DNA of 64,000 bases from Pseudomonas putida (GCA_041071465.1 CP163498.1:558001-622000); one strand, 5' to 3'; positions 1 to 9,050 are shown, counted from the first letter of the stretch. Made by a program: numbers and translations. Notes: a model not told the origin generated them from the sequence alone.

Positions 1-1134
1 GGCCGTGAGCAATGGCAGGTGCTGGTGGCGCACCGCGACGCAATCATGCTCGAAGGCCTCAGCCTCAATGCCAGCGCCCTCACCCTGAGCCTGCGTGAAG
101 GCGGCCTGCCAATCATCGAAGTACGCCCGCAGGGGCTGTCGGCCTATCGCGTCGAGCTACCCGACGCCGCCTACAGCCTGTACGTACAGGACAGCCTGGA
201 GTTCGTCAGCACACGCGTGCGCCTGCGCTACGAAGCCCTCAATCGCCCGGCCCAGGTGCGCCAGCTGGAGCTGGCCACGGGCGCGCAGGTTGTGCTCAAG
301 CAAACCCCGGTGCTGGGTGCGTTCGATGCCGATGACTATGTCAGCGAGCGCCTGTGGGCGACTGCGGCGGACGGCACCCAGGTGCCGATCAGCCTGGTAC
401 GCCGTCGCCGCGACCAGGGCAAGACCGTGCCGCTGTACCTGTACGGTTACGGCGCCTATGGGGAAAGCCTCGACCCGTGGTTCTCCCATGCGCGCCTGAG
501 CCTGCTGGAGCGTGGCGTGGCCTTTGCCATCGCCCACGTGCGCGGCGGCGGTGAACTGGGTGAAGCCTGGTACCGCGCGGGCAAGCAGGAGTACAAGCAC
601 AACACCTTCAGCGACTTCATCGCCTGCGCCGAGCACCTGATCGCCAAAGGCGTGACGGCTGCCGATCGCTTGGCCATCAGCGGCGGCAGCGCCGGCGGCC
701 TGCTGATCGGCACGGTGCTCAACCTGCGCCCCGAGCTGTTCCGCTGCGCGATTGCCGAAGTGCCGTTCGTCGACGTGCTCAACACCATGCTCGACCCCGA
801 GCTACCGCTGACCGTGACCGAATACGACGAATGGGGCAACCCAGAGGAACCGCAGGTTTACGAGCGCATCAAGGCGTATGCACCTTATGAGAACGTAAAG
901 GCCCAGGACTATCCAGCGATGCTGGTGGTGGCGGGTTACAACGACAGCCGCGTGCAGTACTGGGAAGCGGCCAAATGGGTGGCGCGGTTGCGTACGCGCA
1001 AGACCGACGACCACCTGCTGCTGCTCAAGACCGAAATGGGCGCAGGGCATGGCGGGATGAGCGGGCGATACCAAGGGCTGAAGGATGTGGCGCTGGAATA
1101 TGCGTTCGTATTCGGCGAGCTGGGTATCGTTTGA
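1..1134 (+). CDS. ptrB: Prolyl oligopeptidase family serine peptidase (oligopeptidase B), 3' part
   Basis: C-terminal part of an S9-family serine peptidase. The reading frame is open from base 1, so the N-terminal propeller lies outside the window. The catalytic triad is visible: the nucleophile Ser in GGSAGG (about 685-705), the Asp in AGYNDSRV (about 940) and the His in GAGHGG (about 1045). The segment GYGAYGESLDPWFS is typical of oligopeptidase B, which cleaves short peptides after Arg/Lys in the cytoplasm or periplasm. It ends in TGA at 1132-1134 and is followed by a hairpin. The family is secure; the exact specificity (PtrB against a general prolyl oligopeptidase) is inferred from those motifs. 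Confidence 0.9.
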   Translation, partial: GREQWQVLVAHRDAIMLEGLSLNASALTLSLREGGLPIIEVRPQGLSAYRVELPDAAYSLYVQDSLEFVSTRVRLRYEALNRPAQVRQLELATGAQVVLKQTPVLGAFDADDYVSERLWATAADGTQVPISLVRRRRDQGKTVPLYLYGYGAYGESLDPWFSHARLSLLERGVAFAIAHVRGGGELGEAWYRAGKQEYKHNTFSDFIACAEHLIAKGVTAADRLAISGGSAGGLLIGTVLNLRPELFRCAIAEVPFVDVLNTMLDPELPLTVTEYDEWGNPEEPQVYERIKAYAPYENVKAQDYPAMLVVAGYNDSRVQYWEAAKWVARLRTRKTDDHLLLLKTEMGAGHGGMSGRYQGLKDVALEYAFVFGELGIV

Positions 1135-1143
1135 GATAGCTAG

Positions 1144-1160
1144 GGGCGCTTTGCGCCCCT
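1144..1160 (+). terminator. Hairpin terminator after the oligopeptidase gene
   Basis: Perfect 7-bp stem GGGGCGC-ttt-GCGCCCC starting 9 bases after the stop codon and followed by TTT. Its position and form fit a short intrinsic terminator. The T-tract is weak, so it may instead only stabilise the 3' end. Confidence 0.55.
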
Positions 1161-1161
1161 T

Positions 1162-1227
1162 TCGCGACACAAGGCCGCTCCCACACGAGTCCTGCGCGGT
1201 ATCTGTGGAAACGGCCTAGTGTCGCGA
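1162..1227. repeat. REP-type inverted pair
   Basis: The arms TCGCGACAC..GGCCG and CGGCC..GTGTCGCGA face each other across a GC-rich centre containing CCCACA / TGTGG. A separate hairpin GGGCTGC-aaa-GCAGCCC follows at 1229-1245. The layout is that of a paired Pseudomonas REP element in an intergenic region. Confidence 0.6.
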
Positions 1228-1275
1228 TGGGCTGCAAAGCAGCCCCAAAAACCACCGCCACACACGTCTGCTATA

Positions 1276-1554
1276 TCAATCATCATCCACCGCCGGTTTC
1301 GGCGGTTCTGGCCGCAACCCCGGCAATGGCTGGTCCTTCGGCGGCCCGGGCACCGGCATCGGTGGCAACAGCGGCGCCCCCGGCTGGCTGTCATAAGCCT
1401 TGGGCGGCGTACTCGGGGTTATCTGCGGGTATGGCGTAGGCGTCGGCGTACCGGGTGCGCCGGGTACCGGGGTAGTGAGCCGGGGTGGCGTGCTGGCGGC
1501 TTCGGCCAGGGGCCAGCCTGCCAGCAACAGCGCGGTGAGGATCGCGTGAAACAT
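1276..1554 (-). CDS. Short proline-rich exported protein of unknown function
   Basis: 92 residues. The first 19 or so form a signal peptide (MFHAILTALLLAGWPLAEA), which would be cut after AEA. The rest is very rich in Pro and Thr and ends in the acidic tail AVDDD. The start at 1554 was chosen because AGGAGG lies 6-7 bases upstream and because it creates a clean signal peptide; the longer open frame upstream lacks both. No domain is recognised. It is probably an unstructured periplasmic protein. Confidence 0.6.
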   Translation of the reverse strand: MFHAILTALLLAGWPLAEAASTPPRLTTPVPGAPGTPTPTPYPQITPSTPPKAYDSQPGAPLLPPMPVPGPPKDQPLPGLRPEPPKPAVDDD

Positions 1555-1686
1555 CAGCAACCTCCTGTCGGGAACCTTCCAACAGCCTACGCCTAAATCA
1601 AAGCTTTCGCCTGTCCGCCTGCCCTGCAAGCGCGCTAGACTCAATGACATAACCGTCATCTGCCTGATCAGAACAAAGGAAACACC

Positions 1687-2058
1687 ATGAGCTCCACCTC
1701 TTCCGCCGCCGCCACCGCGCGCCTCGACCGCATTCTGGCCGACGCCAAGCGCGACAAGGAAATGGGCTACCGCGACAAGGCCCTGAGAATGTACCCGCAC
1801 GTTTGTGGCCGCTGCGCCCGCGAGTTCGCCGGCAAGCGCCTGAGCGAGCTGACCGTGCACCACCGCGACCACAACCACGACAACAACCCGCAGGACGGCT
1901 CCAACTGGGAGCTGCTGTGCCTTTACTGCCACGACAACGAGCACTCGCGCTACACCGACCAGCAGTACTTCAGCGAAGGCTCCACCAGCACCCCGAGCAT
2001 CGCCAAGGCCACTCACAACCCGTTCGCTGGTCTTGCGGGCATGCTGAAGAAAGACTGA
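1687..2058 (+). CDS. YajD-family HNH nuclease-like protein
   Basis: 123 residues, a usual length for YajD. A first pair CGRC (about residues 40-43) and a second C-L-Y-C-H (about 80) bracket the HNH core HHRDHNHDNN, so the zinc finger and the catalytic His/Asn motif are present. Such proteins are small cytoplasmic putative endonucleases without a known target. AAGGA lies 7 bases before the ATG. It stands alone, with the RNA methyltransferase promoter immediately downstream. Confidence 0.85.
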   Translation: MSSTSSAAATARLDRILADAKRDKEMGYRDKALRMYPHVCGRCAREFAGKRLSELTVHHRDHNHDNNPQDGSNWELLCLYCHDNEHSRYTDQQYFSEGSTSTPSIAKATHNPFAGLAGMLKKD

Positions 2059-2094
2059 CCATCGATTTGCCCCCCGCAGCTACCGGGCAGCCCG

Positions 2095-2100
2095 TATAAT
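2095..2100 (+). promoter_or_regulatory. -10 element TATAAT upstream of the RNA methyltransferase
   Basis: A perfect TATAAT lies 30 bases before the GTG start at 2130, in a GC-rich intergenic gap. No good -35 is found at 16-18 bases; the nearest TTGCCC is 22 bases away. The -10 is convincing but the full promoter is not. Confidence 0.5.
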
Positions 2101-2129
2101 CGCGCTTTTTTCGCGAAGGGCCCCGGTAC

Positions 2130-2600
2130 GTGGCAAACAAACGATACAGCTGCATCGGCCTGTTCAACCCAAAGTCGGCAGAAAACGTCGGCTCGGTGAT
2201 GCGCGCCGCGGGCTGCTATGGCGTCAATTCGGTGTTTTACACCGGCAAACGGTATGAGCGCGCGCGTGACTTCGTCACCGACACCAAGCGCGTGCACTAC
2301 GACATCCCGCTGATCGGCATCGACGATCTGCAGCGCATCATCCCGCTGGGCTGCACGCCAGTGGCGGTGGAGCTGGTGGAAGGTGCGCGGCCCTTGCCGG
2401 AATATACCCACCCGGACCGGGCCATCTACATCTTCGGGCCGGAGGATGGTTCGTTGAGCGAGGAAGTGCGGGGGTGGTGTGAAGAGACTATCTACATTCC
2501 GACCGAGGGTTGCATGAACCTGGCAGCGACGGTGAACGTGGTGCTGTATGACCGTTTGGCCAAAGGGCTGAATACCCGCTCGGGGCCCAAGTTCAAGTAA
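2130..2600 (+). CDS. TrmH/SpoU-family RNA 2'-O-methyltransferase
   Basis: 156 residues forming only the SPOUT catalytic domain. Conserved motifs are visible in order: motif 1 N-P-K-S-A-E-N-V-G-S-V-M-R-A (about 13-26), motif 2 IFGPEDGSLS (about 107-116) and motif 3 CMNLAATVNVVLYDRL (about 131-146). These build the trefoil-knot S-adenosylmethionine pocket, so it should methylate a ribose in rRNA or tRNA. It lacks the extra RNA-binding domain of RlmB or TrmH. The start is GTG, supported by the alignment of motif 1 near the N terminus. The substrate cannot be named from sequence. Confidence 0.85.
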   Translation: MANKRYSCIGLFNPKSAENVGSVMRAAGCYGVNSVFYTGKRYERARDFVTDTKRVHYDIPLIGIDDLQRIIPLGCTPVAVELVEGARPLPEYTHPDRAIYIFGPEDGSLSEEVRGWCEETIYIPTEGCMNLAATVNVVLYDRLAKGLNTRSGPKFK

Positions 2601-2606
2601 TGAAAA

Positions 2607-2634
2607 GGCCGCCACTGCAACAGCAGGGGCGGCC
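2607..2634 (-). terminator. Terminator of the minus-strand catabolic operon
   Basis: Stem GGCCGCC / GGCGGCC with a 14-nt loop. Read on the minus strand it is followed by TTTTC. It lies about 40 bases past the end of the aldehyde dehydrogenase gene and also sits 7 bases after the plus-strand methyltransferase stop. Confidence 0.65.
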
Positions 2635-2675
2635 AGGTGCTGAGCTCCGTCAGAACAGCACCGGTCTTGCTCGAA

Positions 2676-4165
2676 TCACGAAGCGTTGATCCAGATGGTC
2701 TTCAGCTCCGTGTACTGGTCGTGGGCCCAGATGGACTTGTCGCGCCCACCAAAGCCAGACTCTTTGTAGCCACCGAACGGCGTGGTCACGTCACCTTCGC
2801 CGAAGCAGTTGACTGTGACCACACCCGCGCGGATTTCACGCGACAGGCGCAGCGCATTGCGCAAGCTGCCGGTGTAGGCCGAAGCCGCCAGGCCGTATAC
2901 GGTGTCGTTGGCCAGCTCGATCGCCTCGTCGATGGTCTCGAAGCTGGTCACGCTCAGCACCGGGCCGAAGATTTCCTCGACGAACAGTTTGTTGTCACGG
3001 CCAACGTTGTCGACGATGGTCGGCTGCACGAACACGCCGTCCTCGGTTTCGCCCCCTGAACGATGCTGAGTTTTTGCTCGGCAGCGTATTCCAGGTACGA
3101 CTTGACCTTCTCGAAATGCGACTTGCTGACCATGGCGCCCAGGCGGTTGTCCGGGTCCAGCGGGTCGCCCAGCTTCCAGCCCTTCAGGTGCTTGGCGATG
3201 AGGCTCAGCAGCTCGTCCTTCACGTCCTTGTGCACGATCAGGCGCGACGAGGCCGAGCAGTTCTCCCCCATGTTCCAGAACGCACCTGCGGTGACGAACT
3301 GGGCCACTTCGTCCAGGTCCTCGACGTCGTTCATGACCACGGCCGGGTTCTTGCCACCCAGCTCCAGGACGATGCGCTTGAGGTTGGACTCGGCAGCGTA
3401 TTTCAGGAACAGGCGGCCAGTGTCGGTCGAGCCGGTGAAGCTGACCATCGGGATATCCATGTGCCGGCCGATGGCCTCACCCACTTCGCGGCCACCGCCA
3501 GGCACCAGGTTGAACACACCGGCCGGGATGCCGGCCTCGTGGGCCAGCTCGGCCACGCGCAGGGCGCTGAGGGTGGTTTCTTTGGCCGGTTTGACCACAA
3601 TCGAGCAACCGGCAGCCAGCGATGGGGCAATCTTCCAGGCCAGCATCAGCAGCGGGAAGTTCCACGGCAGCACCAGGCCGACTACGCCAATGGCTTCACG
3701 CACCACCATGGTGACGGCTGCGTTGCCGGTCGGCGCGGTGGCGTCGTAGATCTTGTCGATCAGCTCGGCGTGCCAGCGGAGCGTGTGGATGGTTTCCGGT
3801 ACATCGACTGTCTGGCACTCGCTGACCGGCTTGCCACTGTCCAACGCTTCCAGCACGGCCAACTCGTGGGCATTGTCCTCCAGCAACTGGGCGAACTTCT
3901 GCAGCACGTGCTTGCGGTCGCTGGGCTGCATCTTCGACCAAGTGCCTGCTTCGAACACACGCTTGGCAGCGGCCACGGCGACGTTGACATCGTTGACGTC
4001 GCAGGCGGCGACCTCGGCCAGTTGCTTGCCGGTGGCCGGGTTGGTGGTGACGAAGGTCTTGCCCGAGATGGCATCGCGGAATTCGCCGTCGATGAAGGCC
4101 TTGGTCCGCAGTTGCAGTTCGGCGGCGATGGCCGCGTATTGTTCCTTGCTCAGCAATTCAGCCAT
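2676..4165 (-). pseudogene. NAD-dependent aldehyde dehydrogenase, broken by one frameshift
   Basis: About 496 residues once repaired, the normal length for the class. Residues 1-370 are in one frame (start 4165, MAELLSKEQY) and the last 125 or so (from GVFVQPTIVD) continue in another. Catalytic Glu is in LELGGKNP and the nucleophile Cys in MGENCSASSR; the NAD-binding segment VVKPAKET is intact. The break is at 3052-3056, a run of five C (five G on the coding strand). One more G restores VQGGETEDGVFVQPTI, as in related dehydrogenases, so a sequencing indel is likely. It lies 13 bases after the DapA-like gene in the same operon, so it probably oxidises the aldehyde made by the neighbouring oxidase or lyase. 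Confidence 0.85.
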
Positions 4166-4178
4166 TTTTCCGGCCTCC

Positions 4179-5072
4179 TTATTTGATCTGGGCGATGGTG
4201 GCTTTCAGCTCGGTGACCACGCGCTTGAGTGCTTGCTTCTCGGCGTCATCCAGGTCGTACAGCGGCTTGCGCACGCCGCCGGTTTTCAAGCCATTCAGGG
4301 CCACGCCGTTCTTGATGGCCTGGACGAACTTGCCACCTTCCAGGAAGTCCATCAGCGGCATCATGGCGGCCATGATCTTGCGGCCTTTGGCGAAGTCCTT
4401 CTCGATCACGCAGGCCTCGTAGAGGGCCACGTGCTCGCGCGGGATGAAGTTGGAACCGGCGCAGACCCAGCTCTGGGCGCCCCAGGCGAAGAACTCCAGG
4501 GCCTGGTCGTCCCAGCCGCACGACAGCTGGATGTTCGGGCGATGGATGGCCAGGCGGTGCAGCTGGGCCATGTCACCGGAGCTTTCCTTGATGGCGACGA
4601 TGTTCTTCACGTCGGCCACGGCGTCGAAGAATGCTTCACCCATGCTCACGCTCATGCGGCCTGGGTAGTTGTAGAGCATGATCGGCAGACCGGCGGCAGC
4701 GTCGACAGCCTTCACGTGCAGGGCGATTTCCTGCTGGGTCGGCAGCGCGTACGGTGGGGTGCCGACCAGCAGCGCGTCAGCCTTGATTTCCTTGGCGTGC
4801 TGGGCGAAGGCAACCGCATCTTCGGTACGGATGCCACCGGTGCCGACGATCAGCGGCAGGCGGCCGTTGAGCACGTCCTTGGCCTGGGCAGCCAGGTCGA
4901 TGCGCTCCTGGGTGGTGTGGGCGTAGTACTCGCCGGTGGAGCCGCCAATGATGACGCCGTGGACTTTCGACTCGACCAGGTATTCGAGGACCTCGGCGAA
5001 CGCCGCCTTGTCGATCGAGCCGTCCGCAGCCAGCGGAGTGATTGCCGGGGTGTAGATGCCTTCGAATTTCAC
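4179..5072 (-). CDS. DapA-superfamily (DHDPS/NAL) lyase or dehydratase
   Basis: 297 residues, TIM barrel. Family signatures are GGSTGEYY (about 44-51), the conserved Tyr in YNYPGR (about 135) and the Schiff-base Lys in IVAIKESSGD (about 163). The GTG start at 5072 was chosen because GGAG lies 8 bases upstream and because the product then begins at KFEGIYTP, the normal family start. It is not the lysine-pathway DapA, which is at 46969-47856. Neighbours (FAD oxidase, MFS carrier, aldehyde dehydrogenase) imply a catabolic role such as aldol cleavage, dehydration or deamination of a keto acid. The substrate is not predictable. Confidence 0.85.
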   Translation of the reverse strand: MKFEGIYTPAITPLAADGSIDKAAFAEVLEYLVESKVHGVIIGGSTGEYYAHTTQERIDLAAQAKDVLNGRLPLIVGTGGIRTEDAVAFAQHAKEIKADALLVGTPPYALPTQQEIALHVKAVDAAAGLPIMLYNYPGRMSVSMGEAFFDAVADVKNIVAIKESSGDMAQLHRLAIHRPNIQLSCGWDDQALEFFAWGAQSWVCAGSNFIPREHVALYEACVIEKDFAKGRKIMAAMMPLMDFLEGGKFVQAIKNGVALNGLKTGGVRKPLYDLDDAEKQALKRVVTELKATIAQIK

Positions 5073-5145
5073 GGTAGGTTCTCCAGTGCGTTGCTCAGTG
5101 TTGTGAAGGCCGCAACGCAAAGACGCTGCGGCGGGTTGTAGGGTT

Positions 5146-6474
5146 TCAGCTCAGCGAAGCCGCTTGTTGCAGGTTCAGCGAGCGGGTTTCCGGGGCCAGG
5201 GCAACCGAGAAAGCCAGGCCGACGAAGGTCACGGCAGCGGCGGCGTACATGGTGGCGCCGATGCCGTAGCTATCGAGGGCGATGGGCACCAGCCAGGTGC
5301 CGACGGCGGCACCGACCCGCGACATGGAGGTGCCCACGCCCACGGCGCCGGCACGGATTTCGGTGGGGAACAATTCGTTGGGGTACACCAGCTGCAGCAC
5401 CTGGGCGCCACCGATGAACAAGGCATAGGCACCAAACAGCACCAGGATGAGCATCTCGTTGCCGTTGCTGAAGGCACCCAGGCCCAGCAGCGCCAACCCC
5501 GACCAGAAGAAGCTGTGCAACAGCGTGGTGCGCCGGCCGATGGTGTTGAGCAGGCGGGTGCCCACAATACAGCCGACCACGAAGAGGAAGGTGATTGCAA
5601 TGGAGCCGATCGATGCCCAGTCACCTTTGAGGTTCAGCGCGCCCAGCACTTTCGGGGCGAATGCGTACACCGCAAACACAGGGATCACCGAGCAGGTCCA
5701 GAACATGGTGACGAACAACATGCGCTTGCCATAGCCGGAGTGCAGCAGGCTGAGGAACGACAGTTTGCGGGTCTTGGGCTCTTCCGGCAGGTTGCTCAGC
5801 GAAAACCCCTGGCCGTAGACGCGCTTGATCACCTCATCGGCCTCGGCCGAGCGGCCCTTGCTGATCAGCCAGCGTGGCGATTCGGGAGTACCCAGGCGGA
5901 TGGCGAACAGCAGCGCACCGATCACTGCGGCGCTGGCCAGCACCAGGCGCCAGGCATCGTCGCCGCCGTGGCGAAGGATGGCCTCACCCGCCAGATAGGC
6001 AGTGGCGGCGCCGGCAAACCACAACACCGTCAGGGTAGCCAGGCGCGGGCCACGGTTCTTCCTGGGCAGGAACTCCACCAGCAGCGACGTGGCGACCGGA
6101 TATTCGATACCCACGGCAATACCGATGGCGAACCGCAGCAGGAACAATACCAGCGCCGACTCGACCCAGAACTGCGCGACCGAAGCCAGGATGAACAAGG
6201 TCGGGCCAACGAAGAACACGCGCTTGCGGCCGAAGCGGTCGGTCAGCCAACCGCCGAAGAAACCACCGAAGAAAATGCCGATCAACGCCGAGGCGGCGAT
6301 CATGCCCTGCCAGAAACTGGTCAGGTTGAGCCCTGCGGACATCTGCACCATGGCCACGCCGATGATGCTCAGTACATAGCCGTCGACGAACGAGCCGCCA
6401 CCGGAGCGCAGGGTCAGCCACTGGTGGAAGTTGTTGATCGGTACATCTTCAATCGAAACATTCGGACTTGTCAT
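5146..6474 (-). CDS. MFS transporter, sugar-porter-like
   Basis: 442 residues with about 12 membrane helices. The loop 2-3 signature GGWLTDRFGRKRVFF (about 72-86) and TPESPRWLISKGR after helix 6 place it among sugar-porter type MFS carriers. ATG at 6474 was chosen over a longer in-frame start because AGGA lies 6 bases before it. It is in the middle of the catabolic cluster and should import the substrate, probably with protons. A 7-bp inverted repeat at 6556-6579 may control it. Confidence 0.85.
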   Translation of the reverse strand: MTSPNVSIEDVPINNFHQWLTLRSGGGSFVDGYVLSIIGVAMVQMSAGLNLTSFWQGMIAASALIGIFFGGFFGGWLTDRFGRKRVFFVGPTLFILASVAQFWVESALVLFLLRFAIGIAVGIEYPVATSLLVEFLPRKNRGPRLATLTVLWFAGAATAYLAGEAILRHGGDDAWRLVLASAAVIGALLFAIRLGTPESPRWLISKGRSAEADEVIKRVYGQGFSLSNLPEEPKTRKLSFLSLLHSGYGKRMLFVTMFWTCSVIPVFAVYAFAPKVLGALNLKGDWASIGSIAITFLFVVGCIVGTRLLNTIGRRTTLLHSFFWSGLALLGLGAFSNGNEMLILVLFGAYALFIGGAQVLQLVYPNELFPTEIRAGAVGVGTSMSRVGAAVGTWLVPIALDSYGIGATMYAAAAVTFVGLAFSVALAPETRSLNLQQAASLS

Positions 6475-6555
6475 TATTGTTCCTACCATTTCTGCTACAT
6501 GCACATTTGCAAGGCGAGCGCGTCCGCGAAACTGAAAACCGCCTTCAGCCCCGGG

Positions 6556-6579
6556 TGATCGAACTGCGCATCTCGATCA
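6556..6579. promoter_or_regulatory. Inverted repeat, candidate operator before the MFS gene
   Basis: Perfect arms TGATCGA / TCGATCA separated by 10 bases, 82 bases upstream of the MFS start in a 183-base gap. The size and symmetry suit a dimeric regulator. Which protein binds is unknown; the cluster's GntR protein is the obvious candidate, though the half-site differs from the TAGACA repeat near its own gene. Confidence 0.35.
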
Positions 6580-6657
6580 TCAAGTTCGGGCAAGCCGCGC
6601 CCGTGCCGGCCAACCAATGCCGACGTAAATGTTCTATTGGCCTAACTCAGCTGACGA

Positions 6658-7977
6658 TCAGCTTTCTTTGCCAGCGCGGAACTGCCCCCACATGAGGTTG
6701 GCGTTCAGCCCCAGGGAAACCAGGGGTTGCGGCGGGTTTGCAGAGGGCCCGGGGGCATTGAGCAAAAACTCGATCAGCTCGTGCTTGTCGCCAGCCAGCC
6801 AGTCGGCCAGCAACTTGCCGGTAACGGTGCCACGGGTAACGCCCAGGCCGTTGCAGCACAGTGCACCTACAACATTGGGCGCCAACTTGCCAAAGAAGCC
6901 CATGTGGTTGCGCGATAATGCCAGTGCACCGCCCCAGGTATATTCGAAGTTCACATTGGGCAACATCGGGAAGCGTCGGGCGAACGATTCGCGGTGGCGC
7001 TGGACGAAGCGCTCCAGGTATTTGCCATTGCTGCGCCCGTCGGGGTTGTAGCTGAAGCTGTTGCGGATCAACAGGCGGTTGTCGACGGTGCGGCGCATGG
7101 TGGTGCCGAACGGGTCGGCCGGGATCACGCCCCAGTAGGGCTTGCCGCCAAGACGTGCCTGTTCGTCCTCGGTCAGCGGCCGGGTGATGCTGCCGTAGGT
7201 GAACACCGGCAGCATGCGGCCCTTGAGGAAGCCGAAGCTCATGCCGAAGGCGTTGGTGGTGAGCACCAGCTTGTCGGCGGTGATCGAACCGTGGGCGTGG
7301 CGCAGCACCACCTTGTCGCCGTACTCGACGTCGGTGATCGGGGTGTGCTCGTACAACGAGACGTTGGACGGCAGGCTGTCGGCGAGGCCTTTGACCAACG
7401 CCGAAGGTTGCAGCAAGGCAGTGCCGGGCGTGAACAGGCCCTTGCGGTAGAAATCCGTGCCGATGTGCTCAGGCAGGTCGCGCCCCTCGACCACTTCGTA
7501 GGGTTGCCCCAGTTTGTCCAGCCCCCGGCGGTAGGCATCCAGCACGGCAATACCGCGGCCTTCGATGGCCGCCTGGTACTTGCCGCAGTGGCGGAACTGG
7601 CACTCGATGGCGTAACGCTCGATCAGGTCCTTGAGGTACTGCTGGCCACCCAGGTTGAGCTTGAGCACGGTCTTGGCGATAGCGATGTCGCCAATGTAGT
7701 CCTCGGCGCCGATATCGTGCGGCAGGTCGATGGCAAAGCCGGCATTGCGCCCGGAGGTGCCATAACCGACCTCCTGGGCCTCGACCAGTATGATCTCGTC
7801 ATGCGGAAAGTTCGTTGCCAGCTGCCGCGCGGCAGCCAGGCCGGTGAAACCGGCGCCGACCACCACCCAACGCGCCTGGCTGCGGCCCTTGTGGGCCGGC
7901 CTTGGCGTGCGGGGCTTGCTCAGGTGATACCAGCCACAGGTGGCATCATCGGCGGGTAACGAACTTATTCTTGTCAT
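6658..7977 (-). CDS. FAD-dependent amine/amino-acid oxidoreductase (DAO family)
   Basis: 439 residues. After a 35-residue N-terminal extension comes the dinucleotide-binding motif VVVGAGFTGLAAARQLA (about 38-54), then GYGTSGRNAGF, the flavin-contact segment common to glycine oxidase, sarcosine oxidase and PuuB-like enzymes. GALCCNGLGVTRG near the C terminus is the second FAD contact. It probably oxidises a C-N bond in an amine or D-amino acid, giving an aldehyde or keto acid for the adjoining aldehyde dehydrogenase and DapA-like enzyme. CAGG lies 8 bases before the ATG. The gene is 62 bases downstream of the GntR gene, in the same direction. Confidence 0.8.
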   Translation of the reverse strand: MTRISSLPADDATCGWYHLSKPRTPRPAHKGRSQARWVVVGAGFTGLAAARQLATNFPHDEIILVEAQEVGYGTSGRNAGFAIDLPHDIGAEDYIGDIAIAKTVLKLNLGGQQYLKDLIERYAIECQFRHCGKYQAAIEGRGIAVLDAYRRGLDKLGQPYEVVEGRDLPEHIGTDFYRKGLFTPGTALLQPSALVKGLADSLPSNVSLYEHTPITDVEYGDKVVLRHAHGSITADKLVLTTNAFGMSFGFLKGRMLPVFTYGSITRPLTEDEQARLGGKPYWGVIPADPFGTTMRRTVDNRLLIRNSFSYNPDGRSNGKYLERFVQRHRESFARRFPMLPNVNFEYTWGGALALSRNHMGFFGKLAPNVVGALCCNGLGVTRGTVTGKLLADWLAGDKHELIEFLLNAPGPSANPPQPLVSLGLNANLMWGQFRAGKES

Positions 7978-8039
7978 GTCACAAACCTGGTTCTTGTAGT
8001 CGTCGAATGGTCAGCACCGGCGGGGCTTACCTGTGTAAC

Positions 8040-8756
8040 TCAAATCTGAATCGGCACATCCAGCCCTTGCGGCGCGGCGTACTCCGCCATGCGCCGGCGC
8101 GACAGCTCGAAGTGCTCACGCACCAGCTGGCCTGCGGCTTGCGGGTCGCGGCGCTCGATGGCCTGGATCATTTGTTCGTGCTGTTCACACGCCAGCTCGA
8201 GGTCGCGCTGCATGTCGTCGGTGGTCGGGTGGCGATAGAAGATCTTGCCCAAGCGGGTGTGGTCGATCAGCAGGCGGCGCAGGCTTGGCATCAGGTAATC
8301 GTTGTGCGCCATCTTGCCGATTTCCAGGTGGAAGGCGTCGTTGTAAAGCACGCGGTTTTCCACGTCGCGCTCTTCGATGGCCTGGCGGAATTGGGCCTGG
8401 ATAGCCTTGAGCACTGCGATTTCTTCAGCGCTGGCATAGGTGGCGGCCAGCTGGGTAGTGGCCACGTAGATAAGCGGGGCGGCAACGTAAAAGCTGTGCA
8501 GCGACTCGTGGTTCATGGCGGCGACGCGTGGCGCGCGGTTGGCTTCCAGTTCGATGTAGCCTTCGGCGGCAATCTGGCGCAGCAACTCGCGCACAGGGGG
8601 GCGCGACAGGCCAAATTCGTCGCACAGGGCCAATTCATCCACCACGGCGCCCGGGGCCAGTTCCATGCTCAGGATCCGGCGACGCAGCGCTTCGGCGAGG
8701 ACGGCTTTGCGGTCCTGCGGCACTTCTGCAGCGAGTGGTTGGACGGTGGCTTTCAT
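8040..8756 (-). CDS. GntR-family (FadR subfamily) regulator of the adjacent catabolic cluster
   Basis: 238 residues. N-terminal winged helix with AEALRRRILSMELAPGAVVDE and the recognition helix region SRPPVRELLRQIAAEGYIE (about 50-75), then an all-helical FCD ligand domain carrying the metal-site pattern D-x-x-x-H (NDAFHLEIG) and later His residues (EHFELSRRR). ATG at 8756 has AGAAGG 5 bases upstream; a second ATG at 8777 lacks a ribosome site and would add 7 residues. It heads the cluster and probably represses it until a carboxylic-acid inducer binds. A TAGACA inverted repeat sits 64-78 bases upstream of the start. Confidence 0.85.
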   Translation of the reverse strand: MKATVQPLAAEVPQDRKAVLAEALRRRILSMELAPGAVVDELALCDEFGLSRPPVRELLRQIAAEGYIELEANRAPRVAAMNHESLHSFYVAAPLIYVATTQLAATYASAEEIAVLKAIQAQFRQAIEERDVENRVLYNDAFHLEIGKMAHNDYLMPSLRRLLIDHTRLGKIFYRHPTTDDMQRDLELACEQHEQMIQAIERRDPQAAGQLVREHFELSRRRMAEYAAPQGLDVPIQI

Positions 8757-8819
8757 GGCGGCCTTCTTTGTTGTCATAGCGCTGTGTCTACTATTTGTAT
8801 AACGACTATAGGGTACTGT

Positions 8820-8834
8820 TAGACAATGTGTCTA
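8820..8834. promoter_or_regulatory. Candidate GntR operator (TAGACA-atg-TGTCTA)
   Basis: Perfect 6-bp inverted repeat with a 3-base centre upstream of the GntR gene. A further TGTCTA half-site lies at 8785-8790. Spacing and symmetry fit autoregulation by a FadR-type dimer. Binding has not been shown. Confidence 0.4.
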
Positions 8835-9007
8835 CAGCATTTTCGATGAACGGCGAAATCTGTCTGAGCCTTTGTTTATAAGGGTTCCAGCGGGTTTCCG
8901 GGGGAGATTAAACACCCTTGAGGCTGCATTGCCAAACCGGACAAAAAACTCTCCAGACAAGACAAGTGCGCACAATGTGCCGGCCTCTTCGCCGCTACAA
9001 ACAAAAA

Positions 9008-9029
9008 AGCCACCTGCAAGCAGGTGGCT
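9008..9029 (-). terminator. Intrinsic terminator of gabP
   Basis: Stem AGCCACCTGC / GCAGGTGGCT followed on the minus strand by TTTTTTG, 21 bases after the gabP stop. A strong rho-independent terminator. Confidence 0.85.
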
Positions 9030-9050
9030 CCCTTCCAGTCACATTTCCCG

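Noticed and set aside
1276..2016. A long minus-strand frame extending the proline-rich gene
   Set aside because: The extension overlaps the HNH gene, and the inner start has the ribosome site and signal peptide.
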